Origin: Flavisphingopyxis sp963800335
GTDB taxonomy: Bacteria; Pseudomonadota; Alphaproteobacteria; Sphingomonadales; Sphingomonadaceae
Direction of reading: 5' to 3'
Length of the DNA: 64,000 bases
Assembly (NCBI GenBank): GCA_963800335.1
Contig: CAWDAN010000002.1
Span: 124,001-188,000 of the forward strand
This document shows positions 29,131-38,080 of this stretch, piece by piece. Made by a program: the position numbers and the translations under genes. Below the pieces are notes generated by a model. That model had not been told where the DNA came from. It made no database searches and saw only the letters and a program-made list of their open reading frames with translations. Within the stretch, counting starts at the first letter, position 1; every line of letters begins with the position of its first letter.

Positions 29131-29727
29131 ATGGCCAAGCTCTATTTCTATTATGCCAGCATGAACGCCGGCAAGTCGACGACGCTGCTCCAGGCGGATT
29201 TCAATTATCGCGAACGCGGCATGGAAACCATGCTGTGGACCGCCGCGCTCGACGATCGTTACGACGAGGGTGTCGTGACGAGCCGCATCGGCCTCACCGC
29301 CGAGGCGCACAAGTTCCGCCCAGAAACCGACCTGTTCGCCGATGTTGCGGCCGAACATGCCCAGCGCCCGCTGGCTTGCGTGCTGATCGACGAAGCACAG
29401 TTCCTGTCGAAGGAGCAGGCGTTTGCAGCGGCGCGGATCGCCGACGATCTCGGCATTCCGGTGCTCTGCTATGGCCTGCGCACCGATTTCCAGGCCGAGC
29501 TGTTTCCCGGGTCGGCGGCCCTGCTGGGGATCGCCGATTCGCTCGTCGAGCTGAAGGCGGTGTGCGCGTGCGGGCGCAAGTCGACGATGAACCTGCGCGT
29601 TGATGAGGCGGGCAATGCGGTCAAGGCGGGCGCGCAGACCGAGATCGGCGGCAACGATCGATACGAGGCACTGTGCCGCCGCCATTTCATGGAAAAACTG
29701 GGCGCTGGCGACCAAATTCAGCGATAG
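29131..29727 (+). CDS. tdk: Thymidine kinase
   Basis: 198 residues of the type II (TK1-like) family. The P-loop is YYASMNAGKSTTLL, the Asp/Glu motif is CVLIDEAQFLS, and the lasso region has CYGLRTDFQAELFPGSAALL. The zinc site reads CACGRKSTMNL with a C-terminal Cys-Arg-Arg-His (LCRRHF). It phosphorylates thymidine in the salvage pathway. It sits between rbfA and truB, interrupting the usual order of the operon. Confidence 0.95.
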   Translation: MAKLYFYYASMNAGKSTTLLQADFNYRERGMETMLWTAALDDRYDEGVVTSRIGLTAEAHKFRPETDLFADVAAEHAQRPLACVLIDEAQFLSKEQAFAAARIADDLGIPVLCYGLRTDFQAELFPGSAALLGIADSLVELKAVCACGRKSTMNLRVDEAGNAVKAGAQTEIGGNDRYEALCRRHFMEKLGAGDQIQR

Positions 29728-29780
29728 TTCATTGCGAATAGAGGATTCTGGCGACAATATTCGGCAAGGAAAGGACAGCG

Positions 29781-30176
29781 ATGAAACGGTTCCTGATTGG
29801 CATGACGATGGCCTGTATGGCGGGCCCGGCATCGGCGGCGATCAATTCGTTGCCTGGTGTCAGCGACGCCGAAACGACATTCCTCTATGACAGCCCCCGC
29901 AGCGTCGTGGAGTTCTACGTCGGCAAGGGCGACGTGGTGTTCGTCAGGACCCGCACCAACGACTGGTATCGCATCGCCCTGAACCGAGGGTGCCTCAACG
30001 GCAGAACGCTGGGTTCCGGGACGATTTCATTCGATGCCGATGGCGCCGGACGCGTCGACCGTTCCAGCCGCGTGGCGTTCAACGGCGACGTCAACCGATC
30101 CTGCCTGATCGACAGCATTCGGCGGAGCGCTGCGCCGCCGCAGGTTGATTCCGAGTCGGTCGTCACGCTCGACTAG
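29781..30176 (+). CDS. Uncharacterised secreted protein (possibly DUF6491-like)
   Basis: 131 residues with a Sec signal peptide (MKRFLIGMTMACMAGPASAA, cleavage after ASA or SAA). The mature part has FVRTRTNDWYRIALNRGCL, a long Gly/Asp stretch and a second Cys in NRSCLIDSIRR; two Cys could form a disulfide. The pattern of an R-x-N-x-W-Y-R strand, a Cys, and a C-terminal Cys-Leu-Ile-Asp-Ser-Ile resembles the small periplasmic DUF6491 proteins, but I hold this loosely. Function unknown. Confidence 0.65.
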   Translation: MKRFLIGMTMACMAGPASAAINSLPGVSDAETTFLYDSPRSVVEFYVGKGDVVFVRTRTNDWYRIALNRGCLNGRTLGSGTISFDADGAGRVDRSSRVAFNGDVNRSCLIDSIRRSAAPPQVDSESVVTLD

Positions 30177-30214
30177 GGCTTGCCGCTGGGCGTTGCGCTG
30201 GCTAGCGCGCCTCC

Positions 30215-31144
30215 ATGCATGGCTGGGTCATCCTCGACAAACCGCTCGGCCTCGGCTCGACGCAGGCGGTCGGCGCGATCAAGCGCGGACTGCGCGAAGC
30301 GGGGCTGATGGCGAGCGGGCGCGGATCGAAGGCGAACCGGATCAAGGTCGGTCATGGCGGCACACTCGACCCGCTCGCGACCGGCGTCCTGCCGATCGCG
30401 CTGGGCGAGGCGACCAAGCTGACCGGGCGGATGCTCGATGCGAGCAAGACCTACGATTTCACGATAGAATTCGGTACGCAGACCGACACGCTCGACCTCG
30501 AGGGCGCGGTGATCGCGACCAGCGACGTTCGCCCGAGTTTGGTCGACATCGCCGCGGTCCTTCCATCCTTCACCGGCCCGATCGAACAGGCGCCGCCCGC
30601 CTATTCGGCGATCAAGGTCGATGGCCAGCGCGCCTACGACCTCGCCCGCGCTGGCCAGGCCGTCGAGATGAAGACGCGCGGCGTCACGATCCATTCGCTC
30701 GATATCGTCACGCCGGAAGGGGCAGGTGGACCGCTCGATAGCGTCACGCTGACCGCGCACGTTTCCAAGGGAACCTATATCCGCAGCCTCGCGCGCGACA
30801 TCGCGCTTGCCTTGAACAGCGTCGGTCACGTCACCATGTTACGCCGTACGAAGGCGGGTCCGTTCGGCCTCGCCGACGCGATTTCACTGGACAATTGGGC
30901 CGATGCCGCTAATGCGCGCGCCCTAGACACGCTTATCCTGCCGTTCGAGGCGGGGCTGGACGACATCCCGGCCCTTTCCCTTTCTTCCGGCGACGCAGGG
31001 GCGATCCGACAGGGTCGCGTGTTGGCCGGAATGCAAGCCGAAGACGGGCTCTATTGCGCGAAGGACGATAACGGTCCGGTAGCGTTGGTCGAGTTGGACC
31101 ACGGAAATGTCCGTGTCGTTCGAGGCTTCAATTTCAATCACTGA
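30215..31144 (+). CDS. truB: tRNA pseudouridine(55) synthase
   Basis: 309 residues. The catalytic Asp52 is in the motif GHGGTLDPLATG, preceded by GWVILDKPLGLGSTQAV. Further motifs are KTYDFTIEFGTQTDTLD, PPAYSAIKVDGQRAYDLAR and SKGTYIRSLARD. It makes pseudouridine 55 in the T loop of tRNAs. The C-terminal part has a short PUA-like tail. It is 24 bases upstream of rpsO, the usual arrangement. Confidence 0.96.
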   Translation: MHGWVILDKPLGLGSTQAVGAIKRGLREAGLMASGRGSKANRIKVGHGGTLDPLATGVLPIALGEATKLTGRMLDASKTYDFTIEFGTQTDTLDLEGAVIATSDVRPSLVDIAAVLPSFTGPIEQAPPAYSAIKVDGQRAYDLARAGQAVEMKTRGVTIHSLDIVTPEGAGGPLDSVTLTAHVSKGTYIRSLARDIALALNSVGHVTMLRRTKAGPFGLADAISLDNWADAANARALDTLILPFEAGLDDIPALSLSSGDAGAIRQGRVLAGMQAEDGLYCAKDDNGPVALVELDHGNVRVVRGFNFNH

Positions 31145-31168
31145 CTCGATGTCGAAGGAAAGAATTGC

Positions 31169-31438
31169 ATGTCGATTACCGCAGAGCGCAAGGAAGCGCT
31201 GATCAAGGAACATGGCCGCGAAAAAGGCGATACGGGATCTCCCGAAGTCCAGGTCGCGATCATCACCGAGCGCATCAACAACCTGACCGGCCATTTCAAG
31301 GACAACCACAAGGACAATCACAGCCGCCGTGGTCTCCTGATGATGGTCAACAAGCGTCGCTCGCTGCTCGACTATCTCAAGAAAAAGGATGAGGGCCGCT
31401 ATACCGACCTCATCGCCAAATTGGGCTTGCGCAAGTAA
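31169..31438 (+). CDS. rpsO: Ribosomal protein S15
   Basis: 89 residues, the conserved length. It reads MSITAERKEALIKEHGREK, then TGSPEVQVAIITERINNLT, DNHSRRGLLMMVNKRRSLL and ends KLGLRK. It binds 16S rRNA early in 30S assembly. It is closely preceded by truB and followed by a strong terminator. Confidence 0.98.
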   Translation: MSITAERKEALIKEHGREKGDTGSPEVQVAIITERINNLTGHFKDNHKDNHSRRGLLMMVNKRRSLLDYLKKKDEGRYTDLIAKLGLRK

Positions 31439-31450
31439 GCTTCGTCGAAT

Positions 31451-31483
31451 GAACGGCTCCGGGCTTCCGGGGCCGTTCGTTTA
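31451..31483 (+). terminator. Intrinsic terminator after rpsO
   Basis: GAACGGC-T-CCGG and CCGG-G-GCCGTTC form a 12-base-pair stem with a GCTT loop and one G-T pair, followed by GTTTAT. It is 12 bases after the rpsO stop and should end or reduce transcription before pnp. Confidence 0.85.
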
Positions 31484-31525
31484 TCAACGATGCCACGCAC
31501 AATCCGGTGCGTCGGCGTCATTCAA

Positions 31526-31573
31526 GGGGCCGGCAAGTCGGCCCCGTACCGCTCGCAGGCCGGTCTCGCCTGC
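31526..31573 (+). promoter_or_regulatory. Structured 5' leader of pnp (two hairpins)
   Basis: Two hairpins lie in the 140-base region between the rpsO terminator and pnp: GGGGCCG/CGGCCCC at 31526-31545 and GCAGGC/GCCTGC at 31555-31573. In other bacteria PNPase represses its own translation after RNase III cuts a leader hairpin; a similar role is inferred here from position only. Confidence 0.45.
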
Positions 31574-31621
31574 CGACACGACCCCGGACACGCATTGGGC
31601 GGCCGGGTGGAAGGAAACCAA

Positions 31622-33949
31622 ATGTTCGATATCAAGACTGTAACGACCGAACTCGGCGGCAAGACGCTGACGCTCGAAACCGGGCGTATCGCCCGCCAGG
31701 CCGACGGCGCGGTACTCGCCACGCTCGGCGAAACCGTGGTGCTGTGCGCCGTGACCGCTGCCAAGTCGGTCCGCGAGGGGCAGGACTTCTTCCCGCTCAC
31801 CGTCCACTACCAGGAAAAATTCTCGGCCGCCGGACGCATTCCGGGTGGCTTCTTCAAGCGCGAAGGCCGCGCGACCGAAAAGGAAACGCTGACCAGCCGC
31901 CTGATCGATCGCCCCGTTCGCCCGCTGTTCCCCGAAGGTTTCTACAACGAAATCAACGTGATCTGCCAGGTGCTGTCGTATGACGGCGAGACCGAGCCCG
32001 ATATCCTCGCGATGATCGCCGCATCGGCCGCGCTGACCATTTCGGGTCTGCCCTTCATGGGTCCGATCGGCGCCGCGCGCGTCGGCTTCAAGGACGGCGA
32101 ATACAGCCTCAACCCGAGCATGGAAGAGTGCGCCGAAGGCCGTCTCGACCTCGTCGTCGCCGCCACGCGCGATGCCGTGATGATGGTCGAATCGGAAGCC
32201 AAGGAGCTTTCCGAGGAAGAAATGCTCGGCGCCGTCATGTTCGCGCACGATGCATCGCGCACCGTCGTCGATGCGATCATCGAGCTGGCCGAACAGGCTG
32301 CCAAGGATCCTTGGGAAGTCGACACCGGTGCCGATCTGTCGGGGATGAAGGCGCAGCTGCGCGACGTCGTCGGCGACGACATTGCCGCTGCCTACAAGCT
32401 GACCGACAAGTCGAAGCGTTCGGACGCACTCAACCTCGTCCGCGCCAAGGCGAAAGAGCATTTCGCCGACGCCGACGGCCAGACGCAGATGGCGGGCATG
32501 AAGCTCGTCAAGAAGCTCGAAGCCGAAATCGTTCGCGGCGCCATCCTCAAGGACGGCCAGCGGATCGACGGTCGCAAGACCAACGAGATCCGTCCGATCG
32601 AATGCATGACCGGCTTCCTGCCGCGCACGCATGGCTCGGCGCTGTTCACCCGTGGTGAGACGCAGGCGATCTGCACCACCACGCTGGGCACCAAGGACGC
32701 TGAGCAGATGATCGACGGCCTCGACGGCCTGTCGTACACGCCCTTCATGCTGCACTATAACTTCCCGCCCTATTCGGTCGGCGAAGTTGGTCGCTTCGGC
32801 TTCACCAGCCGCCGTGAGACCGGCCACGGCAAGCTCGCCTATCGTGCGCTGCGTCCGATGCTGCCGAGCAAGGAAGATTTCCCGTACACGATCCGCGTTC
32901 TGTCGGACATCACCGAATCGAACGGTTCGTCGTCGATGGCGACCGTCTGCGGCGGCTGTCTGTCGATGATGGATGCGGGCGTTCCGTTGAAGCGTCCGGT
33001 TTCGGGCATCGCGATGGGCCTGATCCTCGAAGGTGACGACTATACCGTGCTTTCCGACATCCTCGGCGACGAGGATCACCTTGGCGACATGGACTTCAAG
33101 GTGGCCGGAACGAGCGAAGGCATCACCTCGCTGCAGATGGACATCAAGGTTGCCGGCATCACGCAGGAAATCATGCGTGAAGCGCTCTCCCAGGCGAGCG
33201 AAGGCCGCGCGCACATCCTCGGCGAGATGCACAAGGCACTCGGCGAAGTGTCGGGCGAGCTCAGCGACCACGCGCCGCGCATCGAGACGCTGCAGATCGA
33301 CAAGTCGAAGATCCGCGACGTTATCGGCACCGGCGGCAAGGTGATCCGCGAGATCGTCGCAGAGACCGGCGCCAAGGTCGACATCGACGACGAAGGCATG
33401 ATCAAGGTGTCGTCTTCGGACCGCGCCCAGATCGCTGCCGCGATCGACTGGATCAAGGGCATCGTCGAAGAGGCCGAGGTCGGCAAGGTCTACAACGGCA
33501 AGGTCGTCAACCTCGTCGATTTCGGTGCGTTCGTGAATTTCATGGGCGGCAAGGACGGTCTCGTCCACGTCAGCGAAATCAAGAACGAGCGCGTCGAGAA
33601 GGTCTCCGACGTCCTGTCCGAAGGGCAGGAAGTGAAGGTCAAGGTTCTCGAGATCGATCAGCGCGGCAAGGTTCGCCTGTCAATGCGCGTCGTCGATCAG
33701 GAAACCGGCGAAGAGCTCGAGGACACGCGTCCCGCACGCGAACCGCGCGGCGATCGTCCCGATCGCGGCCCGCGTCGTGAAGGCGGCGGTGATCGGGGGC
33801 GTGGCCCGCGCCGTGACGGCGGCGGCGGACGCGGCGATCGTGATGGGGGCGGCCGAGGCCCGCGTCGCGAAAGCGGCAACGCCGACGGTGGTACCAAGGA
33901 CAATAACGAAGACCAGGGCCATGTGCCCGACTTCCTCAAGTCCGAATAA
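31622..33949 (+). CDS. pnp: Polynucleotide phosphorylase
   Basis: 775 residues, starting at the ATG at 31622 behind GGAAGG/AGGAAA; the frame is open further upstream but without a conserved sequence. Two RNase PH-like cores are present (first: FFPLTVHYQEKFSAAGRIPGG; second: GSALFTRGETQAICTTTLG, and SDITESNGSSSMATVCGG). The KH domain has IGTGGKVIREIVAETGA, and the S1 domain has GKVVNLVDFGAFVNFMGGKDG. The C-terminus is a Gly/Arg/Asp-rich tail of about 60 residues, as in other alphaproteobacteria. It degrades RNA 3' to 5' using phosphate, in the degradosome. Confidence 0.97.
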   Translation: MFDIKTVTTELGGKTLTLETGRIARQADGAVLATLGETVVLCAVTAAKSVREGQDFFPLTVHYQEKFSAAGRIPGGFFKREGRATEKETLTSRLIDRPVRPLFPEGFYNEINVICQVLSYDGETEPDILAMIAASAALTISGLPFMGPIGAARVGFKDGEYSLNPSMEECAEGRLDLVVAATRDAVMMVESEAKELSEEEMLGAVMFAHDASRTVVDAIIELAEQAAKDPWEVDTGADLSGMKAQLRDVVGDDIAAAYKLTDKSKRSDALNLVRAKAKEHFADADGQTQMAGMKLVKKLEAEIVRGAILKDGQRIDGRKTNEIRPIECMTGFLPRTHGSALFTRGETQAICTTTLGTKDAEQMIDGLDGLSYTPFMLHYNFPPYSVGEVGRFGFTSRRETGHGKLAYRALRPMLPSKEDFPYTIRVLSDITESNGSSSMATVCGGCLSMMDAGVPLKRPVSGIAMGLILEGDDYTVLSDILGDEDHLGDMDFKVAGTSEGITSLQMDIKVAGITQEIMREALSQASEGRAHILGEMHKALGEVSGELSDHAPRIETLQIDKSKIRDVIGTGGKVIREIVAETGAKVDIDDEGMIKVSSSDRAQIAAAIDWIKGIVEEAEVGKVYNGKVVNLVDFGAFVNFMGGKDGLVHVSEIKNERVEKVSDVLSEGQEVKVKVLEIDQRGKVRLSMRVVDQETGEELEDTRPAREPRGDRPDRGPRREGGGDRGRGPRRDGGGGRGDRDGGGRGPRRESGNADGGTKDNNEDQGHVPDFLKSE

Positions 33950-33976
33950 TCGGCGCGTCCGATAATCGATACGGGA

Positions 33977-34004
33977 AAGGGGTCGCTTCGGCGGCCCCTT
34001 TTTC
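33977..34004 (+). terminator. Intrinsic terminator after pnp
   Basis: AAGGGGTCGC and GCGGCCCCTT form a 10-base-pair stem (one T-G pair) with a stable TTCG tetraloop, followed by a run of T. It starts 28 bases after the pnp stop. Confidence 0.9.
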
Positions 34005-34059
34005 TTGGAGCGGCGCCGTCGGCCCTTTTCATCGCGACACGGCTTTCTATAACGCGCGC

Positions 34060-34716
34060 ATGACCTTGCACCCCTTGATCGCCATCGCCGCCGCGCTTCT
34101 CGCCGTCGCGCCTTCTGCCTCCCAGGCCCAGGCCGAAGCACCGCCTTCGCCTGTCGTTGCCGCCGAACTGCCGCAGGTGACTCTCGACACCGAACTCGGC
34201 CCTGTCGTCGTCGAACTCGATACCGTCCACGCGCCTGTCACGGCGGGCAATTTCCTGCGCTACGTGAAGGAAAAGCGCTTCGACGGAATGAGCTTCTATC
34301 GCGCGGTCAACGTCGCCGACGGCTATGGCCTGGTCCAGGGCGGAACGCAGGGCGATCCGAAAAAGACGCTGTCACCGATCGCGCATGAACCGACGACACA
34401 GACGGGCCTGACGCACACCGATGGCACGCTGTCGATGGCGCGCGCCGCACCGGGCAGTGCGACCGGGGATTTCTTCATCATCGTCGGCGATCTCACCAGC
34501 CTCGATGCCGGCCCGACCGATACCGCTGGCACCGGCGATACGCTGGGCTTCGCCGCGTTCGGCCATGTTGTTGCCGGAATGGACGTCGTCCACCGCATCC
34601 TCGCCGCGCCGACGTCGCCCACCGCGGGCGAGGGGGCCATGGTCGGGCAGATGCTTGCGCCCACGATCAAGATCCGCAGCGCGCGGGTAACGCCTGCTGT
34701 CGAAGCGGCCGAATAA
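34060..34716 (+). CDS. Periplasmic peptidyl-prolyl cis-trans isomerase (cyclophilin type)
   Basis: 218 residues. It has an N-terminal signal peptide (hydrophobic stretch, then ASQAQA). The cyclophilin core contains TELGPVVVELDTVHAPVTAGNFLRYV, the active-site strand GMSFYRAV, LSMARAAPGSATGDFFI (cyclophilin Met-Ala-Arg and Gly-Asp-Phe-Phe equivalents), and FAAFGHVVAGMDVV. It is predicted to help fold envelope proteins in the periplasm. It has its own terminator upstream, so it is a separate transcript from pnp. Confidence 0.9.
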   Translation: MTLHPLIAIAAALLAVAPSASQAQAEAPPSPVVAAELPQVTLDTELGPVVVELDTVHAPVTAGNFLRYVKEKRFDGMSFYRAVNVADGYGLVQGGTQGDPKKTLSPIAHEPTTQTGLTHTDGTLSMARAAPGSATGDFFIIVGDLTSLDAGPTDTAGTGDTLGFAAFGHVVAGMDVVHRILAAPTSPTAGEGAMVGQMLAPTIKIRSARVTPAVEAAE

Positions 34717-34779
34717 GACGCGGACGCGCCCGCATCATTCGCTTTGCGTTCATATTTGCCGGTGTCTATAGCGACCGTC

Positions 34780-35568
34780 ATGACCATGCACCTTACCCGT
34801 TCGCTTCGCCTCGCCGCGGCTGTCCTCCTCGTTCCCAGCCTGCTTGCCGGTTGCGCCGCAAAAGGCGGCGGCGTGAAAGATACCAGCTATGTCGCACGTG
34901 ACGTCGAGACACTCTATCTCGCTGCGCAGAACCGGCTCCAGCGCGGCCAGTACAAGCTGGCGGCGGGATTGTTCGACGAGGTCGAGCGCCAGCATCCTTA
35001 TTCGCCCTGGGCGCGCCGCGCCCAGCTGATGAGCGCCTACAGCTACTGGCTGGCGCAGGATCACACCAAGTCGATCGACGCGGCCACCCGCTTCCTTTCG
35101 ATCCATCCGGGCAACCGCGATGCGCCCTATGCATCGTATCTCGTCGCGCTCAATTATTACGAGCAGATCAGCGACGTCAAGCGCGACCAGAAAACGACAC
35201 GCGACGCGCTCAACGCGCTCGGCGAGGTCATGCGCCGCTATCCCGACACGCGTTACGCCGCCGATGCGAAGCTGAAGATCGACCTCGTCAACGACCATCT
35301 CGCGGGCAAGGAAATGGAAGTCGGCCGCTATTACGAGCGCGCCGGCGACTGGCTCGCGGCCTCGCTGCGCTTCCGCGAGGTCATCGAAAACTACCAGACG
35401 ACGAGCCACACCGCAGAGGCATTGTTCCGCCTGACCGAAAGCTATCTCGCGCTCGGCATTCCGGAACAGGCCAAGGCTTCGGCGGCGGTCCTCGGCGCCA
35501 ATTATCCCGGTTCGAAATGGTACGAGCGTGCCTACGAACTGATGCAAAAGCACGCGCCCGACGGCTGA
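34780..35568 (+). CDS. bamD: Outer-membrane protein assembly lipoprotein BamD
   Basis: 262 residues from the ATG at 34780. The signal ends in the lipobox L-A-G-C. The five TPR-like repeats of BamD are present, starting LYLAAQNRLQRGQYKLAAGLF, then RHQPYS-type motif (here RQHPYSPWARRAQLMSAYSYW), YASYLVALNYYEQI and RYPDTRYAADAKLKIDLV. BamD is the essential lipoprotein of the BAM complex. It is followed closely by recN, as in other sphingomonads. The upstream in-frame TTG is unlikely to be the start. Confidence 0.93.
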   Translation: MTMHLTRSLRLAAAVLLVPSLLAGCAAKGGGVKDTSYVARDVETLYLAAQNRLQRGQYKLAAGLFDEVERQHPYSPWARRAQLMSAYSYWLAQDHTKSIDAATRFLSIHPGNRDAPYASYLVALNYYEQISDVKRDQKTTRDALNALGEVMRRYPDTRYAADAKLKIDLVNDHLAGKEMEVGRYYERAGDWLAASLRFREVIENYQTTSHTAEALFRLTESYLALGIPEQAKASAAVLGANYPGSKWYERAYELMQKHAPDG

Positions 35569-35639
35569 TCGCATTTCGCGGCGCGGGCTGATCTGCTCGG
35601 TGCTTCTTAATCGCAAAGTTTCGCGTTAAGACGCGCACG

Positions 35640-37300
35640 ATGCTGACCGCGCTTTCCATCCGCGACATCGTGCTGATCGAGGCGCTCGACCTCGAGTTTT
35701 CGGGCGGGCTGGGCGTGCTGACCGGCGAGACGGGCGCGGGCAAGTCGATCCTGCTCGACGCGCTCGGCCTCGCGCTCGGCGCTCGCGCCGATACGGCCTC
35801 GTTCGCCAGGGCGGGGACCGCGCCCGCGTCACCGCGAGCTTCGCCTCGCTCCCCGCCGACCATCCCGCGCGCAGCGCGCTCGACGATGCCGGGGTAGTGG
35901 TCGAGCCGGGCGAGCCGCTGGTCGTCCGCCGCCAGGTCAAGGCCGGCGGCGGCAGCAGGGCGTTCGTCAACGACCAGCCGGTCTCGCGTCGGGCTGCTGC
36001 GCGAAATCGGCACCGGCTCGTCGAAATCCACGGCCAGCATGACGACCGCGGCCTGCTCGATCCGCGCGGCCACCGCGCTTGCTCGACAGCTTCGGCGGTC
36101 TCGAGACCCGATCGGTTGCCGACGCGCATGCCGCGATGGCCACTGACAGGCGGCGCTATCGGCCGCACGAGCCGCGCTCGAAGCCGACGCGGCCGACCGC
36201 GAGTGGCTGGACCATGCGATCGCCGAGATCGAGGCGCTCGCGCCCGAGGAGGCGAGGAAGAGCGGCTCGCGGGGCTGCGCTGCGACATGCAGAAGGGCGA
36301 AAGGCTCGCCGACGACTCGCCGAACTCGACCGGCTGCTCGGCGGCAGCGAGGGCGGCCGCTGCGCAATTGCGCAGGGCGGCGCGGCGGCTCGACCGGATC
36401 GCCGCGGAACACCCGCTGCTCGCCGAAGCGCTCGCGGCGCTCGACCGCGCGGTGATCGAGGCGAGCGAGGGCGAGGAGGAAACTGAGCGCGCGCGAAGGA
36501 CGCGATGCGCTTCGATCCCGCTGCTCGATGCCGCCGAAACGCGGCTGTTCGAACTGCGCGCGCTGGCGCGCAAGCACCGCTGCGAGGTCGACGAACTGCC
36601 CGACAAGATGCGCGACGCTGTCCGCAAGGCGCTGGAGCGTCGATCAGGGCGCGAGGCGGAACTCGAGGCGCTCGAAGCTGCCGCAAAGGGCGCGGTCGCG
36701 ACATTATCGCGGCGCTGCCAGGCGCTGCAGCGATGCGCGCAACGAGGCGGCCCGCGGCTCGACGCGGCGTCGCGGGGGAATTGGCGCCACTGAAACTGGA
36801 TGCGGCGCGCTTCCGCACCGCGATCGACCGGCTGCCAGAGGATCGCTGGGGGCCGGCGGGGATGGACCGCGTCGAATTCGACATCGCAACCAATCCCGGC
36901 GCGCCGATTTCGCGCCGCTCGCCAAGATCGCCAGCGGCGGCGAACTCTCGCGGTTCATCCTCGCGCTCAAGGTCGCGCTCGCCGAACAGGGCGGGGCCGC
37001 GACGATCATCTTCGACGAAATCGATCGCGGCGTCGGCGGCGCGGTGGCCAGTGCGATCGGCGAACGGCTCGCGCGGCTGGCGCGACGGCAGCAGTTGCTC
37101 GTCGTCACCCATTCGCCGCAGGTCGCCGCGCGCGGGCGCACCATCACCTGATCGCCAAGAGCCACGACGGCGTCGTGACGCGCACCGGCGTCGGCCCGCT
37201 CGACGAGGGCCGGCGCGAGGAAATCGCCCGCATGCTGTCGGGCGCGGGCATGACCGATGAGGCGCGCGCGCAGGCGAACCGGCTGCTGAAGGCGGCGTGA
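35640..37300 (+). CDS. recN: DNA repair protein RecN, broken by many indels
   Basis: RecN is an SMC-like ATPase for double-strand break repair. The Walker A motif is VLTGETGAGKSILLDALGLAL near the start, the signature motif KIASGGELSRFILALKVALAEQG and Walker B ATIIFDEIDRGVGGAVASAI near the end, and the C-terminus is DEARAQANRLLKAA. Between them the frame changes many times: near 35816 (missing G in a G run), 35990, 36030, 36075, 36250, 36310, 36500, 36640, 36720, 36910 and 37140. Every piece is recognisable RecN in some frame, and the total length (1661 bp) matches about 553 residues. Dense indels of both signs look like poor read support, not evolution. Confidence 0.85.
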
Positions 37301-37997
37301 TGGACGAGATCCTCGACCGGCAAGTCTGGAACATGCTGACCGGTCGCCTCGCGCATCTGGCGCAGGGCGGGGATGCGCGAAGCGTATCGATCCCGATTAT
37401 GGCCCGTTTGCCGTCCTGCGCGACAGGAGTGATGAAGCCCATGCGCAACTGCTTGGTATGTTACGTGGTCCGGACGATGAATTCTGGTTCGTGGAAACCG
37501 GAGTGACTGTTCCGCCGGCGGGCTGCACATTCTCAGGCAGCGTCAACTCATGCAGATGATCGCGGGCGAGCATCCGGCAGGCGACGAGGTCGAGGATGCC
37601 GAAGCGGTCCTGCTCGGTGAGGAGCACGCCGCTGCCATGGCGGACCTGGCCCTTGCCACGAAGCCTGGCCCATGGTCGCGGCTGACCCATCGTTATGGCC
37701 CGTTTTACGGTATTTTTCGCGAGGGCAGGCTGGCGGCGATGGCGGGCGAGCGCATGTTGCCTGCACCTAGCCTTGCCAAGTCAGTGCCGTGTGCACCTGG
37801 CCCGAATTTCGCGGGACCGGGCTGGGTGGTCGCCTGACCCGTCATGTGATGGCGACATTCCGCCAGCGGGTGATCGCCCCTATCTCCATACCTATTCCGA
37901 CAACGCCGGAGCCATTGCGCTCTATCGCAAGCTGGGCTTCGTCGAACGGCGCGAGATGACGCTGACGGTGCTGGGGCGAGATCGCAGCAGCGCTTGA
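37300..37997 (+). CDS. GNAT-family N-acetyltransferase, broken by indels
   Basis: The reconstructed protein is about 230 residues and starts at an ATG sharing bases with the recN stop. The GNAT acetyl-CoA loop is visible as EFRGTGLGGRLTRHV near 37800-37850 across frames, followed by YSDNAGAIALYRKLGFVERREM, which is the C-terminal GNAT (FR47-like) motif. The N-terminal half holds a WSRLTHRYGPFYGIF strand. The acceptor is unknown. Frame changes occur near 37400, 37520, 37790 and 37850. It sits between recN and ligA, which are otherwise adjacent in many relatives. Confidence 0.7.
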
Positions 37998-38080
37998 CCC
38001 CTCTGGATGCCGGAGCTTGCGCTTCCCGCCCGGTCGGCATAGCCGGTCACGACAGCCCCGCCCAGGAAAGGTTTCTGCCC

